Origin: Actinomycetota bacterium
GTDB taxonomy: Bacteria > Actinomycetota > Acidimicrobiia > Acidimicrobiales > RAAP-2
Assembly: GCA_021324355.1 (NCBI GenBank)
Contig: JAJPJD010000021.1
Coordinates: 1-35,968, forward strand
DNA: 35,968 nt
Direction: 5' to 3'
The notes below the pieces were generated by a model that was not told where the DNA came from, ran no database searches, and saw nothing but the letters and a program-made list of their open reading frames with translations. This document shows positions 14,045 through 26,311 of the stretch, in pieces. The translations under genes were made by a program, and so were the position numbers. The first letter of the stretch is position 1. The number at the start of each line of letters is the position of its first letter.

Positions 14045-15879
14045 CCGCCTGGCTCCCCGTCTGGGCCGACCAGCTCGAACCACAGGTACCCGTAGGGGCC
14101 GAGGGAGATCGTGTAGGGCGCGTCAGTGATGGTGGGGAACCGGACTCGGCCCAGCACCTCGACCGGGGTGGAGCCGGCCCAGCGGGCCAGGGAGAGCTCG
14201 GCCGGCTGGGCGAAACGGCTCAGGTTGTGGACGCACAGGACGACCTGGGAGCGCAGACCGGTGGTCCCGGGCTCGGGCCCGTGGACCGGCACCACCGTCG
14301 AGGTCGCCGGGGCCTGCTCCCAGGGACTGCCCCGCAGCGGCACCGGAGGCGGGCCGCCCGGACCCCATGGGTTGGTGATCCCGACCGGCGCGTCTGCCAC
14401 CTCTCCGGAGCGGACGTAGGCCAGGACCGAGGGGTTGGGGCAGGCGACCATCTCCATCGCCCCGACCCCGAGCACCGGCATGGCTCGGCGCTGGACCAGC
14501 ATCCGCCGGAGCCAGTGCAGGAACGAACCGGGGTTGCGGTACTGGGCTTCCACGTTCACCGCGTCGGCGCCGTAGACCGCGTCCATCACCGGCGGCAGGT
14601 ACAGCTGGGCGAAGTCGGCCTTGGAGAACCCCCCGTTGCGGTCGGGTGACCACTGCATGGGGGTGCGGACCGAGTCCCGGTCGCCCAGGTAGATGTTGTC
14701 CCCCATGAGCAGCTCGTCGCCGTAGTAGATGACCGGGCTGCCCGGCAACGACAGCACCAGGGCGTAGAGCAGCTCGGCCAGGCGACGGTCCCCGTCGAGC
14801 AGGGGGGCCAGGCGGCGGCCGATGCCCATGTGGCGCTTCATCCGGTCGTCCTTGGCGTACTCGCTGAACAGGTAGTCCCGCTCCTCCTCGCTCACCTGCT
14901 CCAAGGTGAGTTCGTCGTGGTTGCGCAGGAAGATCGCCCACTGACAGCCGGGGGGGATCTCTGGGGTCTGCGAGAGGATCTCGGTGATCGGGGAGCGCTG
15001 CTCCTTGCGGACCGCCATGAAGAGGCGGGGCATGAGCGGGAAGTGGAAGCACAGGTGGCACTCGTCGCCGTCCCCGAAGTAGTCGGCGACGTCGGCCGGC
15101 CAGCCGTTGGCCTCGGCCAGCAGCACCCGGCCGGGGTAACTGGCGTCCATCTCCTTGCGGAGGCGCTTGATGAACTCGTGGGTCTCGGGCAGGTGCTCGC
15201 CGGCAGTGCCATCGCGCTGGAACAAGTAGGGCGCGGCATCCAGGCGGAAGCCGTCGAAGCCGATCTCGAGCCAGAACTTCACTGCCTCGATCATCGCCTC
15301 GGCGACTTCGGGGTTCTCATAGTTGAGGTCGGGCTGGTGCGAGTAGAAACGGTGCCAGTAGTACTGCTGCCTGGTGTCGTCCCAGGTCCAGTTGGACCGC
15401 TCCACGTCGGAGAAGACGATCCGGGCCTCGGGCCAGCGCTGGTCGTCGTCGTTCCACACGTACCAGTCGGCCTTGGGGTTGTCTCGGCTGGAGCGGGACT
15501 CGATGAACCACGGGTGGGTGTCGCTGGTGTGGTTCATGACCAGGTCGGCGACGAAGCGGATCCCTCGCCGGTGGGCGTCGTCGAGCAGGCTGGTCAGGTC
15601 GGCCAGGGTGCCGTAGTCGGGCGAGACGTTGAAGAAGTCGCTGATGTCGTAGCCACCGTCTCGCATCGGCGAGGGGTAGAAGGGCAGCAGCCAGACCGCG
15701 TCCACCCCCAACCACTCGAGGTAGTCCAGCTTCTCGTGGAGGCCGGGGATGTCTCCGATCCCGTCGTTGTTGGCGTCGTAGAAGCCGCGCAGGAAGACCT
15801 CGTAGAAGACTGCATGCTGGTACCACGGCCGGACAGGGACCAGCTCCTGGGGGCGAAGCGGCAGGCGGGGGGTGCTCAC
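14041..15879 (-). CDS. treS: Trehalose synthase (maltose alpha-D-glucosyltransferase), GH13
   Basis: 612 residues from GTG 15879. It opens with WYQHAVFYEVFLRGFYDANNDG, typical of TreS. The GH13 motifs are complete: DLVMNHTSD, GFDGFRLDAAPYL (nucleophile Asp), LLAEANGW (acid/base Glu) and FLRNHDELT (transition-state Asp). The enzyme isomerises trehalose and maltose. A Pro/Gly-rich insertion (about residues 505-545) lies in the C-terminal beta domain. It is translationally coupled to mak downstream and lies 54 nt after the frameshifted meaB; no promoter was seen in that gap, so it may be expressed from further upstream. Confidence 0.95.
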   Translation of the reverse strand: MSTPRLPLRPQELVPVRPWYQHAVFYEVFLRGFYDANNDGIGDIPGLHEKLDYLEWLGVDAVWLLPFYPSPMRDGGYDISDFFNVSPDYGTLADLTSLLDDAHRRGIRFVADLVMNHTSDTHPWFIESRSSRDNPKADWYVWNDDDQRWPEARIVFSDVERSNWTWDDTRQQYYWHRFYSHQPDLNYENPEVAEAMIEAVKFWLEIGFDGFRLDAAPYLFQRDGTAGEHLPETHEFIKRLRKEMDASYPGRVLLAEANGWPADVADYFGDGDECHLCFHFPLMPRLFMAVRKEQRSPITEILSQTPEIPPGCQWAIFLRNHDELTLEQVSEEERDYLFSEYAKDDRMKRHMGIGRRLAPLLDGDRRLAELLYALVLSLPGSPVIYYGDELLMGDNIYLGDRDSVRTPMQWSPDRNGGFSKADFAQLYLPPVMDAVYGADAVNVEAQYRNPGSFLHWLRRMLVQRRAMPVLGVGAMEMVACPNPSVLAYVRSGEVADAPVGITNPWGPGGPPPVPLRGSPWEQAPATSTVVPVHGPEPGTTGLRSQVVLCVHNLSRFAQPAELSLARWAGSTPVEVLGRVRFPTITDAPYTISLGPYGYLWFELVGPDGEPGG

Positions 15880-15933
15880 TGGCGCCCTGCCACCGCCGGC
15901 CCCGGTCGCGCTCGGCGCCGGCGCGCCACCGGC

Positions 15934-16970
15934 TCAGCCCTCCCCGAGCAGCCGGTCCGCGGCTTCGTAGGGATCGCAGCGCCCCGCGACGACATCACCG
16001 AGCGCGGCAGCGTAGCGGGGCGACGCGGTCAGCTCGGCCAGTCGGCGGTCGAACCCCGCCGCCACCACCTTGCGCAGCTCGGCAGCGGTCCGCTCGGCCC
16101 GCCGGCGCTCCAGGCCACCGCTGTCGATGAGGTGGGCCCGGTGGCGGGCAATGGCCCCCCACAGCTCGTCGACCCCGGTGCCGGTCGCGGCCACCGTCTC
16201 GACGATGGGCGGCATCCAGGCCTTGGCCGGGCCGAGGGCCAGCATCTGGCGGAGGTCCCGGGCCGCCTCGGCGGCACCGGGCCGGTCGGCCTTGTTCACC
16301 ACGAACAGGTCGGCCACCTCCAGCAGCCCGGCCTTGGCCGCTTGGAGCGAGTCCCCCCACCCCGGGGTGACCACCACCACGGTGGTGTCGCTGGCTGCCG
16401 CCACCTCCACCTCGACCTGGCCCACCCCCACCGTCTCGACCACCACGACCGGGAAGCCGACCGCCCCGAGCAGCCGGACGGCGTCGGGCACCGCCAGGGC
16501 CAGCCCTCCCAGATGGCCCCGGGTGGCCATCGACCGGATGAACACCGACGGGTCGGTCGCGTGCTGCTGCATTCTCGCCCGGTCGCCCAAGATGGCCCCA
16601 CCGCTGAGCGGCGAGGTCGGGTCGATGCCAGCACCGCCACCTGCGCCAGCGGCTCGGGTCGACCGGAGGCCCCGTCGGACCATCCGCCCAGCGCGGCCGT
16701 CACCAGCCGGTCTCCCAAGGTCGACTTGCCGACTCCGGGAGCTCCGGTGAGGCCGATCACGTAGGGCTGGGGGGCCCGGTAGCTGAGGCGGGCGACCGCC
16801 CGGCTGCGCTCGCCCCCCTCCTCCACGTAGGAGAGCAGGCGAGCCAGCGCGCCGCGGTCCCGCCGCCTCGCCCGCTCGAACAAGGTGGCGGGGTCCCCCC
16901 GACCGGCGGGGCGCGCCAGCGCGAGCTCCCCGCGCACCTCCCCACCGTCGGTGGACGGCGACGTGCTCAC
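15934..16970 (-). pseudogene. meaB: Methylmalonyl-CoA mutase-associated GTPase MeaB, frameshifted
   Basis: From GTG 16970 (overlapping the murA stop, GTGA) the frame encodes the N-terminal third with Walker A GLTGAPGVGKSTL up to AQVAVLA. The rest, IDPTSPLSGGAILGDRARMQQH through VVVVETVGVGQVEVEVA and VVNKADRPGAA to the C-terminus, is in another frame. Adding one base at about 16627 (GGC ATC to GGC CATC) would restore a 345-residue protein, the normal size for MeaB/ArgK. Everything else looks intact and conserved, so this is either a very recent inactivation or a single-base sequence error. MeaB protects and reloads adenosylcobalamin methylmalonyl-CoA mutase; the mutase genes are not in this window. 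Confidence 0.85.
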
Positions 16971-18238
16971 TGCCACTCCACGTCGGCCCCCAGGGCCGCC
17001 AGGGTGGCACCGAAGTGCTCGTAGCCCCGGTCCAGGTGGCGAGCCGCGGTGATCACGGTCTCGCCCTCGGCCACCAGACCAGCCAGCGCCAGGGCGGCAC
17101 CACCTCGGATGTCGGGCGAGCGGACCTGCGCTCCCGAGAGCCGGGACACCCCTCGCACGACCGCGTGGTGCCCCTCGGTCCGGATGTCCGCCCCCATCCG
17201 GCGGAGCTCGTCGATGTAGCGGAACCGCCCCTCGAAGAGGTTCTCGGTCACGATCGCGACCCCATCGGCGACCGACAGCATCGCGACCAACAGGGGCTTG
17301 TAGTCGGTGGCGACGCCAGGGTAGGGCAGGGTGGCCACGTCCACCGAGCGCAGCCTGGGCGGACCGGCGGCCCACAGCCCCTCGGGGCGCTGGTCCACCT
17401 CGACCCCCATGGCCCGCAGCTTGCTCGCGTACATCTCCATGTGGTCGAACCGGCCGTCCTCCACCACCACCTCCCCGCCGCTGATGGCCGCCGCCGCCAG
17501 CAGGGTGCCCGCTACCACCCGGTCGGGGATGACCCGGTGGACCGTGGGGGTGAGGGCGTCGACGCCCTCGATCTCAAGGCGCGCCGTCCCAGCCCCCCGG
17601 ACCACTGCCCCCATGGCGTTGAGGAAGGCGGCCAGGTCGCTCACCTCGGGCTCTCGGGCCGCATTGTCGATCACGGTGGTCCCCTTGGCCAGGGCCGCCG
17701 CCATCATCAGGTTGTCGGTGGTGGTGTGGCTCGGGTAGTCGAGGACGATGCGGCTGCCCACCAGCCGGGGCCCGGCGGCGCCGGGCTCCACGGTGCCCTC
17801 GATGAACCCGTGGCGCATCTCGAACCGGGTGCCCATCGCGCTCAGGCCGTCCAGGTGGAAGTTGATCGGTCGGGAGCCGAAGTCGTCGCCGCCGGGCATC
17901 GACAGGCGGGCGTGGCCGCAGCGGGCCAGCAGTGGGCCCAGGACCACGATCGACGCCCGCATCCGCTCGACCAGCTCATAGGGGGCGACCGGGTGCAGGT
18001 GGGCGGCCGCCGGCACCTCGATCCACAGGCCGTGGCCCTCCCGGGTCACCGTCACGCCCAGGGCCTCGAGCATCTCCGACATGATCTGGACGTCCACGAT
18101 CTCCGGGACGTTCTCCAGCCGGTGGCGGCCTTCGGCCAGCAGGCAGGCGGCCATGAGCTTGAGGGCCGAGTTCTTGGCGCCGCCGGCCCGGGCGGTGCCC
18201 CGGAGCGGACCGTTCGGACGGATGACGAGCCGGTCCAC
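16967..18238 (-). CDS. murA: UDP-N-acetylglucosamine 1-carboxyvinyltransferase
   Basis: 423 residues from GTG 18238. First committed step of peptidoglycan synthesis: transfer of enolpyruvate from PEP to UDP-GlcNAc. It has the conserved K22-N23 in GGAKNSALK and the two inside-out alpha/beta domains. The active-site loop reads [16 protein letters not shown]: position 118 is Asp where most MurA have the Cys alkylated by fosfomycin, as in the naturally resistant enzyme of Mycobacterium tuberculosis. The GTG lies 6 nt after GATAAT on the minus strand, suggesting a leaderless mRNA. It is divergent from glpX with 30 nt between start codons, and its stop overlaps meaB. The open frame upstream to 18850 is antisense to glpX. 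Confidence 0.95.
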   Translation of the reverse strand: MDRLVIRPNGPLRGTARAGGAKNSALKLMAACLLAEGRHRLENVPEIVDVQIMSEMLEALGVTVTREGHGLWIEVPAAAHLHPVAPYELVERMRASIVVLGPLLARCGHARLSMPGGDDFGSRPINFHLDGLSAMGTRFEMRHGFIEGTVEPGAAGPRLVGSRIVLDYPSHTTTDNLMMAAALAKGTTVIDNAAREPEVSDLAAFLNAMGAVVRGAGTARLEIEGVDALTPTVHRVIPDRVVAGTLLAAAAISGGEVVVEDGRFDHMEMYASKLRAMGVEVDQRPEGLWAAGPPRLRSVDVATLPYPGVATDYKPLLVAMLSVADGVAIVTENLFEGRFRYIDELRRMGADIRTEGHHAVVRGVSRLSGAQVRSPDIRGGAALALAGLVAEGETVITAARHLDRGYEHFGATLAALGADVEWQ

Positions 18239-18268
18239 GGCCCCATTATCGCCCGCTATGGTCGGGGC
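18239..18268. promoter_or_regulatory. Compact divergent leaderless promoters of murA and glpX
   Basis: On the minus strand GATAAT (18245-18250) is followed by GGGGCC and then the murA GTG; on the plus strand TATGGT (18257-18262) is followed by CGGGGC and then the glpX GTG. In both, six bases separate the hexamer from the start codon, which puts the transcription start on the first base of GTG. The two -10 boxes are 6 bp apart, so the -35 of each would lie inside the other gene. Confidence 0.55.
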
Positions 18269-19270
18269 GTGGCGAGACAGCCCCAGGCGCCGGACCGGAA
18301 CCTGGCCCTCGAGCTGGTCCGGGTCACCGAAGCCGCCGCCATGGCGGCCAGCCGCTGGATCGGGGCCGGGGACAAAGAGGGTGCCGACGGCGCGGCGGTG
18401 AACGCCATGCGGTTGGTGCTCTCGACGGTGGCCATGGACGGGATCGTGGTCATCGGCGAAGGCGAGAAGGACCACGCCCCCATGCTCTACAACGGGGAGC
18501 GGATCGGCGACGGCTCCCCGCCCCAGACCGACATCGCGGTCGACCCGATCGACGGCACCACCCTGGCGTCGGAGGGCCGGGGCGGCGCCCTGGCGGTGAT
18601 CGCGGTGTCGGAGCGGGGGACGATGTTCGACCCCGGGCTGTGCGTCTACATGGAGAAGATCGCCGTGGGCCGCCGGGGTGCCGGCGCCATCGACATCACC
18701 AAGAGTCCCACCGAGAACCTCCGGTCCCTGGCCGAGGCACTGGGGCGGCCGGTCCGGGACCTGACGGCGGTGATCCTCGACCGGCCCCGCCACGCCGAGC
18801 TGATCGCCGAGGTCCGCCGGACCGGTGCCCGGATCCGGCTCATCACCCACGGCGACGTGGCGGCGGCGATCGCCACCGGCCGATCCGACACCACCGGCGC
18901 CGATGTGCTGCTGGGCATCGGGGGAACCCCCGAAGGAGTGCTGGCTGCGGCGGCCCTCAAGTGCATGGGGGGCGAGATCCAGGGCCGGCTGTGGCCCCGC
19001 AACGAAGCGGAGCGGCAGGCGGCCATCGCCGCCGGCTATGACCTCGACAAGGTGCTGACCAACGACGACCTGGTGGCCGGGGACAACTGCTTCTTCGCGG
19101 CGACCGGGATCACCGACGGCGAGCTGCTTCGGGGGGTTCGCTACCTGGAGGACGGCGGGGCCACCACCGAGTCATTGGTCATGCGGTCCAAGTCGGGCAC
19201 CATCCGCCGGGTCGACGCCCTGCACCCGCTCCGCAAGCTGGCCGAGTTCAGCTCCATCCCGTTCACCTGA
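18269..19270 (+). CDS. glpX: Fructose-1,6-bisphosphatase, class II
   Basis: 333 residues from GTG 18269, normal for GlpX. Family motifs: [20 protein letters not shown] near the N-terminus, [14 protein letters not shown], the metal/substrate block DPIDGTT, and [23 protein letters not shown]. Catalyses the gluconeogenic dephosphorylation of fructose-1,6-bisphosphate. The leaderless-type start and the 30-bp divergent spacing with murA are notable. With a PPi-type PFK in the same region, GlpX would still supply an irreversible gluconeogenic step. The frame is open far upstream (to 17015), but that part is antisense to murA. Confidence 0.95.
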   Translation: MARQPQAPDRNLALELVRVTEAAAMAASRWIGAGDKEGADGAAVNAMRLVLSTVAMDGIVVIGEGEKDHAPMLYNGERIGDGSPPQTDIAVDPIDGTTLASEGRGGALAVIAVSERGTMFDPGLCVYMEKIAVGRRGAGAIDITKSPTENLRSLAEALGRPVRDLTAVILDRPRHAELIAEVRRTGARIRLITHGDVAAAIATGRSDTTGADVLLGIGGTPEGVLAAAALKCMGGEIQGRLWPRNEAERQAAIAAGYDLDKVLTNDDLVAGDNCFFAATGITDGELLRGVRYLEDGGATTESLVMRSKSGTIRRVDALHPLRKLAEFSSIPFT

Positions 19271-19271
19271 C

Positions 19272-19305
19272 CGGCCCGTCCGCCGGAGCGGCCCGTCCGC
19301 CGGAG
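19272..19305. repeat. Two perfect 17-bp tandem direct repeats between glpX and atpC
   Basis: CGGCCCGTCCGCCGGAG occurs at 19272-19288 and 19289-19305, followed by a partial third unit (CGGCC). The block lies between the convergent glpX and atpC stops. CCGGCC (19271-19276) and GGCCGG (19307-19312) flank it and could pair, so it may act as a bidirectional terminator structure; there is no T tract. Confidence 0.6.
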
Positions 19306-19326
19306 CGGCCGGTGCCCCTGCCTGGC

Positions 19327-19799
19327 TCAGCGGGCCGGCTCAGCCGCGCCCGCCGCCTCGAGGCGCAGCTCCGCCCGCGCCAGCGCGGCGAGGGCGGCTC
19401 GCTCCTCTGCGCTGCGCTCCCGGCCCTCCTCGGCCTGCCCGCCGGACAGCCGGGCGAGCTCGGCCTCCGCTTCGTCCCGGGCCCGCCGGGCTCGCTCCAC
19501 GTCGATCTCGGCCACCGGCTCGGCCACCCCGGCCACCAGGGCCACGGTGGTGGCCAGCCCCGACGGGCCCTCGCCCCCCGGCCGGGTGTCCACCTGCAGG
19601 AACCCGCCGTGGACGGCCAGGCGGATCGGGTCACCCTCGTCCGGATCCACCCGGACCACGCACGGCACCACCTCGGCCACCAGCGAGGTGTGCCCCTCGA
19701 GCACGGTCATGTCCCCGTCGCTCGAGCGCAGGACCAGCGCCGAGGCGGGGCCGTCCACCAGCACCCGCTCGGGGGTGAGCACCTGGAGCGCGAAGGCCA

Positions 19800-19800
<1 letters not shown>
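19327..19800 (-). CDS. atpC: ATP synthase epsilon subunit
   Basis: 157 residues from ATG 19800, overlapping the atpD stop (ATGA). The N-terminal beta sandwich MAFALQVLTPERVLVDGPA with GDMTVLEGHTSLVAEV is the standard epsilon domain; a helical, Ala/Glu/Arg-rich C-terminal part (about 100-157) is somewhat extended and ends in a low-complexity tail. Last gene of the F1Fo operon; epsilon connects the gamma shaft to the c ring and regulates hydrolysis. The much longer open frame upstream in this phase is the shadow of atpD. Confidence 0.93.
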
Positions 19801-22153
<2,353 letters not shown>

Positions 22154-22181
22154 GCTCAGGCCTCCAGGAGCACCGGGAGGG

Positions 22182-23705
22182 TCACTCGGCGCTCCCGGTG
22201 TCGAAGCGGTCGAGGAACTGGCGGAGCTTCTCGTCGATCGCGCCGGTGTCAGGGAGCTCGCCGGTGTCGCGGATCGCCGCCAACAGCTCCGGCGCGTCGG
22301 TGCGCAGGAACTCGCGCAGCTCGGACTCGAACCGACGCACCTCGGGGACCGGGATGCTGTCGACGAAGCCCCGGGTGCCGGCGTAGATCACGAGGACCTG
22401 CTCCTCCACCGGCACCGGGTCGTTCTGCGGCTGCTTGAGCAGCTCGGTGAGCCGGTAGCCTCGGTCGAGCTGGGCCTGGGACGCCCGGTCGAGTTCGGAC
22501 CCGAAGGTCGCGAACGCTTCCAGGTCTCGGAACTGCGCCAGGTCGATCTTGAGGGTGCCGGCGACCGCCTTCATCGCCCGGATCTGGGCGTCGCCACCCA
22601 CCCGGGAGACCGAGTTGCCGACGTTCACCGCCGGGCGCACCCCGGCGTAGAAGAGGTCGGACTCCAAGAAGACCTGACCGTCGGTGATCGAGATGACGTT
22701 GGTGGGGATGTAGGCCGAGATGTCCCCGGCTTTGGTCTCGATGATGGGCAGGGCGGTGAGCGAGCCGCCGCCCTTGGCGTCGGAGAGCTTGGCAGCCCGC
22801 TCGAGCAGCCGGCTGTGCAGGTAGAAGACGTCGCCGGGATAGGCCTCCCGGCCCGGGGGGCGCCGCAGCAACAGCGAGATCTGCCGGTACGCCTCGGCCT
22901 GCTTGGACAGGTCGTCGTAGACGATCAGCGCAGCGTCGCCGTGCTCCATCCAGTGCTGGCCCATCGCGCAGCCGGCGTAGGGGGCCAAGTACTTGAACGG
23001 GGCCGGGTCGCCGGCCGACGCGACCACCACCACCGTGTAGTCCAGGGCGTGGTGGTCCTCCAGGGTCTTCACGGTCTGGGCCACCGACGAGTTCTTCTGG
23101 CCGACGGCGACGTAGATGCACTTCACGCCCTGGCCGCGCTGGTTGAGGATGGTGTCGATCGCCACCGTGGTCTTGCCGGTCTTGCGGTCACCGATCAAGA
23201 GCTCGCGCTGGCCCCGGCCGATGGGGGTCATGGCGTCGATGGCCTTGATGCCGGTCTGGAGCGGCTCGGAGACCGGCTGGCGGTCGACGATGCCGGGTGC
23301 CTGCACCTCCATCCGGCGGGTCTCCGACGCGTCCAGGCTGCCCTTGCCGTCGATCGGCTCGCCGAGGGCGTTCACCACCCGCCCGAGGAGGGCGTCACCG
23401 ACCGGGACCGAGAGGATCCGGCCGGTTGCCCGGACGACCTGCTCCTCCTCCAGGTTGTCGACCGAACCCAGCACGACCGCGCCGATCGAGTCCTCGTCGA
23501 GGTTGAGCGCGAGCCCATAGGTCCCGTCCTCGAACTCGAGCAGCTCGTTCACCGCCGCTCGGGGCAGCCCGGAGACCCGGGCGATCCCATCGCCCACCTC
23601 CACGATCCGGCCGACCTGCTCGGCTTCGGCCGCCGGCGAGAACCGCTCGAGGTGCCGGCGGAGCACCGCGGTGATCTCGGCAGCGTCGATGGTCAACTCG
23701 GTCAT
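22182..23705 (-). CDS. atpA: ATP synthase alpha subunit
   Basis: 507 residues. Non-catalytic nucleotide-binding subunit with P-loop GDRKTGKTT, Walker B ALIVYDDL, and the alpha signature region [14 protein letters not shown] (equivalent to the arginine-finger region SVSRVG). The N-terminal [19 protein letters not shown] helix is the delta-binding segment. The ATG overlaps the end of atpH (stop at 23702-23704). No deviation from family length. Confidence 0.98.
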   Translation of the reverse strand: MTELTIDAAEITAVLRRHLERFSPAAEAEQVGRIVEVGDGIARVSGLPRAAVNELLEFEDGTYGLALNLDEDSIGAVVLGSVDNLEEEQVVRATGRILSVPVGDALLGRVVNALGEPIDGKGSLDASETRRMEVQAPGIVDRQPVSEPLQTGIKAIDAMTPIGRGQRELLIGDRKTGKTTVAIDTILNQRGQGVKCIYVAVGQKNSSVAQTVKTLEDHHALDYTVVVVASAGDPAPFKYLAPYAGCAMGQHWMEHGDAALIVYDDLSKQAEAYRQISLLLRRPPGREAYPGDVFYLHSRLLERAAKLSDAKGGGSLTALPIIETKAGDISAYIPTNVISITDGQVFLESDLFYAGVRPAVNVGNSVSRVGGDAQIRAMKAVAGTLKIDLAQFRDLEAFATFGSELDRASQAQLDRGYRLTELLKQPQNDPVPVEEQVLVIYAGTRGFVDSIPVPEVRRFESELREFLRTDAPELLAAIRDTGELPDTGAIDEKLRQFLDRFDTGSAE

Positions 23706-24604
23706 GGTCCTCCCGTCCCTCGTTCCAGCCCATTGGCGCCCGCCAGTGCCGGCACCAGCTCCTCGCGCAGCCGTTCGAGTCGGCCGCGTGCGCTCGCATC
23801 GACCCGGAGGTCGCCGACCTCGACGACCGCGCCCGAGAGCAGCTCGGGGTCGATCCGTACCTGCAGCTCCACCGGCGCCCCCACCATCCGGCCCAGGGCA
23901 GCCGCCATGGCCTCTTGCTGGGCCCGATCGATGGTGGCAGCCGAACGGACCCGGGCAACCCGCCAGCCCCGCGCCCGCGCCGTGCGCTCGACCAGCCAGT
24001 CCAGCGCCCCCACGAAGTCGCGTGGCCGGCCGCCGGCGATCACGAAGCTGACCAGCCGAGCTGTGAGCGGGTCAACCTTGTCGGCGAGGAGGTCCCGCAC
24101 CACTGCCTGGCGGAGCTCGACCGGCAGCTCGCGGTCGGTGAGCACTCCTCGCAGTTGGGGGTCGGACTCCACCACTCTGGCGAACCGGAAAAGCTGGTCC
24201 TCCACTTCCTCGAGCTGCGGAGGACTCGCCACTTCGAACAGGGCATCCGCGTATCCGCCGATCCGCTCGCGCGCGGCGCGGTGGCCGAGGAGGCTCAACT
24301 CGGCCGGCGTCTCCTCGCCGGCCCGGGCTGCCACCCACCGCAACGCTCCCAGCGCGTCGGGAGCCCGCACGGCCGCCACCGCGAAGGGAGCCAGGCGCCG
24401 GGCAGGGTCGCTCACCCGGCCCTCGAGCACCTCGGCGAGCACCGCCCGCCGCAGCGGGGAGGCCAGCGCGGTGTCAGTGAGCACCGAGCGAAGCTCGTCG
24501 TGGGCCTCGACCATCCGGACGACCGCTCCCAGCTCTGCGGCCACCGCCGCCGAGTCTGCGGTCTCCAAGATCGCGGCGCTGTAGCCCTCGACGGCAGGGT
24601 TCAT
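23702..24604 (-). CDS. atpH: ATP synthase delta subunit with duplicated N-terminal domain
   Basis: 300 residues, against about 180 for the usual delta (OSCP) subunit. Residues about 6-96 and 116-210 are two copies of the delta N-terminal helical domain: from LRSVLTD (38) and LRGVLTD (151), 58 residues align without gaps with about 24 identities by hand count (both end near GALRW/GALDW). Residues about 211-300 are the single C-terminal domain ([37 protein letters not shown]). Long delta subunits occur in Actinobacteria, and mycobacteria carry a b-delta fusion with a related insertion; here b and delta are separate genes joined by an ATGA overlap. Confidence 0.93.
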   Translation of the reverse strand: MNPAVEGYSAAILETADSAAVAAELGAVVRMVEAHDELRSVLTDTALASPLRRAVLAEVLEGRVSDPARRLAPFAVAAVRAPDALGALRWVAARAGEETPAELSLLGHRAARERIGGYADALFEVASPPQLEEVEDQLFRFARVVESDPQLRGVLTDRELPVELRQAVVRDLLADKVDPLTARLVSFVIAGGRPRDFVGALDWLVERTARARGWRVARVRSAATIDRAQQEAMAAALGRMVGAPVELQVRIDPELLSGAVVEVGDLRVDASARGRLERLREELVPALAGANGLERGTGGP

Positions 24605-25134
24605 CGACCGCTCCCGGCAGCGGCGCTGCCCTCCTCTTCGATGCCGGCGATCGCCTCGTCGATGAGGTCCCGGTGCACCTCGGGGTCCACGGTGCGGCCG
24701 ATGACCCGCGCTACCACCTCGACCACCAACTCGCCCATCCTCGCCGTGGCCTCGTCCAGGGCCCGCTTGCGGGCCTGTTCCAGCTCGGCCGCCGCCGCGG
24801 CCAGGATCCGGTCGTGCTCCTCCTGGCCCTGGGCGATCACCGCGGCGCGGGCCTGCTCGGCCGACCGGTTGGCCTGCTCGAGGATCTCGCGGGCCCGCCG
24901 GCGTGCCTCCTCGAGGGCCTGCCGCCGCTCCTCGGCTGCCCGCGCCGCCTCTTCGCGCGCCTGGTCGGCGGCGGCCAGCTCGGCCTCGATCCGGGCCTGG
25001 CGCTCCTTGATGAGCCGGTTCACCGGCGGCAGGACGAAGCGGCCCACCACGACCAGCACGATGACGAACGCGATCAGCTCGACGATGAAGGTGCCGTTGG
25101 GCACCAAGAAGTTGCTGGTGGCGGGGGTCACCAC
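24601..25134 (-). CDS. atpF: ATP synthase b subunit
   Basis: 177 residues from GTG 25134, supported by AAAGGA 7 nt upstream. One N-terminal membrane helix (FIVELIAFVIVLVVVGRFV) is followed by the long charged helix of the peripheral stalk (ERQARIEAELAAADQAREEA and onward, largely Ala/Glu/Arg), ending with a conserved VIGRTVDPEVHRDLID-like delta-binding segment. A single b gene is present, so the stalk is probably a homodimer. The open frame upstream to 25548 is the shadow of atpE. Confidence 0.95.
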   Translation of the reverse strand: MVTPATSNFLVPNGTFIVELIAFVIVLVVVGRFVLPPVNRLIKERQARIEAELAAADQAREEAARAAEERRQALEEARRRAREILEQANRSAEQARAAVIAQGQEEHDRILAAAAAELEQARKRALDEATARMGELVVEVVARVIGRTVDPEVHRDLIDEAIAGIEEEGSAAAGSGR

Positions 25135-25196
25135 GAAGGCGTCCTTTCGGCCGTCGAGCGCTGCGTCAGGGTTCGGTGCATGGCCTCGGCCGAGCC

Positions 25197-25460
25197 CTAC
25201 TTCTTGTACAGCGAGAAGATGAACAGCGCGGTGAAGGCAAGGTTGATGAAGTACATCGCCTCGACCAGGCCGACCGTGAGGAACATGATCGTGAACAGCC
25301 TCGACTGGGCCTCGGGCTGCCTGGCGACGCCGGCGATGGTCTGACTCCCGGCCAGGCCGTCGCCGATGGCGGCGCCGACCGCGCCGCCGCCCAAGGCGAG
25401 GCCGCCGCCCACCATGGCGCCCGCCAGCTGGATCGCCTGCTGGGTCGTGTCGTGTGCCAT
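25197..25460 (-). CDS. atpE: ATP synthase c subunit
   Basis: 87 residues, a two-helix hairpin proteolipid. Helix 1 has the Gly/Ala-rich [18 protein letters not shown] motif, the polar loop is ARQPEA, and helix 2 has the ion-carrying Glu in VGLVEAMYF. No Na-specific residues (Gln/Ser-Thr set) are obvious, so it is read as proton-driven. ATG 25460 has GGAGAG upstream. This short gene lies within longer frames on both strands and is easy to overlook. Confidence 0.97.
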   Translation of the reverse strand: MAHDTTQQAIQLAGAMVGGGLALGGGAVGAAIGDGLAGSQTIAGVARQPEAQSRLFTIMFLTVGLVEAMYFINLAFTALFIFSLYKK

Positions 25461-25483
25461 TACTGGTCTCTCCTTTGGTGTGG

Positions 25484-26311
25484 TTACGAGGACAACGGCT
25501 CGGTCGTGGCGCCCGCCCCCGCCCGCTCGTGGCGGCGCCCGTCGCCATGGGCGCTGCTCATGGCAGTGTCGAAGTAGATGACGGTGAGCAGGGCGAAGAT
25601 GAACGCCTGGATGCCGGCGATGAACAGGTCGAAGAGCTTCCAGATCGGGTTGATGATCACGATCACCACGTCGCCCACCGGGGCCCCCGAGAGCTTCCAG
25701 GCCCCCAGCGCAGCGATCAGCGACAGCATGAGGGTGCCCGACAAAAGGTTCCCGAAGAGCCGCAGGGCCAGCGTGATCGGCTTGGCGACCTCCTCGACCA
25801 CGTTGATGAAGAGGTTGAACGGCAGGAGCACCGGAGGGAACGGCTGGAACAGGTAGTGGCGGACGTAGCCGCCGAGCCCTCTCGAGCGGATCGAGGCCAC
25901 GTGGACCAAGACGATGACGAACAGGGCCATGGCCAGGGTCAGGTTGATGTCCCCGGTGGGGGCTGCCAGCCACTCGAAGTGGCTGCCCAGGCCAACCTGT
26001 TCGAAGCAGTTGCAGATGAAGATGAACACAAAGAGGCTGATCGCGAGCGGGACGATGGCCCGGCCGGCCTCGCCGATCGAGCCCTCGACCTGCCTGGTCA
26101 CCACCTCGACCAGGGCCTCGAAGATCACCTGGAGGCGGCCGGGCCGGCCGCGTGCGACCTGGCGGCGGAGGAGGGCGGCCAGCACGATCACGATCGCCAG
26201 CGCGGCCCCGGTGGCCCACACCGTGTCGAGGTTGAGGGTGAGGCCCAGCACCTTGCCGGTCACGTGGTCCCCGACGGTGATGTTGGCGGCGAAGCCGAAG
26301 ACGGGCACCAT
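25484..26311 (-). CDS. atpB: ATP synthase a subunit
   Basis: 275 residues from ATG 26311, overlapping the upstream atpI-like stop (ATGA). About five to six membrane helices. The conserved helix [14 protein letters not shown] carries the essential Arg of the proton channel, and the C-terminal [17 protein letters not shown] is the last conserved helix. PNPIWKLFD-like [13 protein letters not shown] precedes it. The C-terminal 20 residues are hydrophilic. It is the first structural Fo gene of the operon after two AtpI/AtpZ-type small membrane proteins. Confidence 0.96.
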   Translation of the reverse strand: MVPVFGFAANITVGDHVTGKVLGLTLNLDTVWATGAALAIVIVLAALLRRQVARGRPGRLQVIFEALVEVVTRQVEGSIGEAGRAIVPLAISLFVFIFICNCFEQVGLGSHFEWLAAPTGDINLTLAMALFVIVLVHVASIRSRGLGGYVRHYLFQPFPPVLLPFNLFINVVEEVAKPITLALRLFGNLLSGTLMLSLIAALGAWKLSGAPVGDVVIVIINPIWKLFDLFIAGIQAFIFALLTVIYFDTAMSSAHGDGRRHERAGAGATTEPLSS

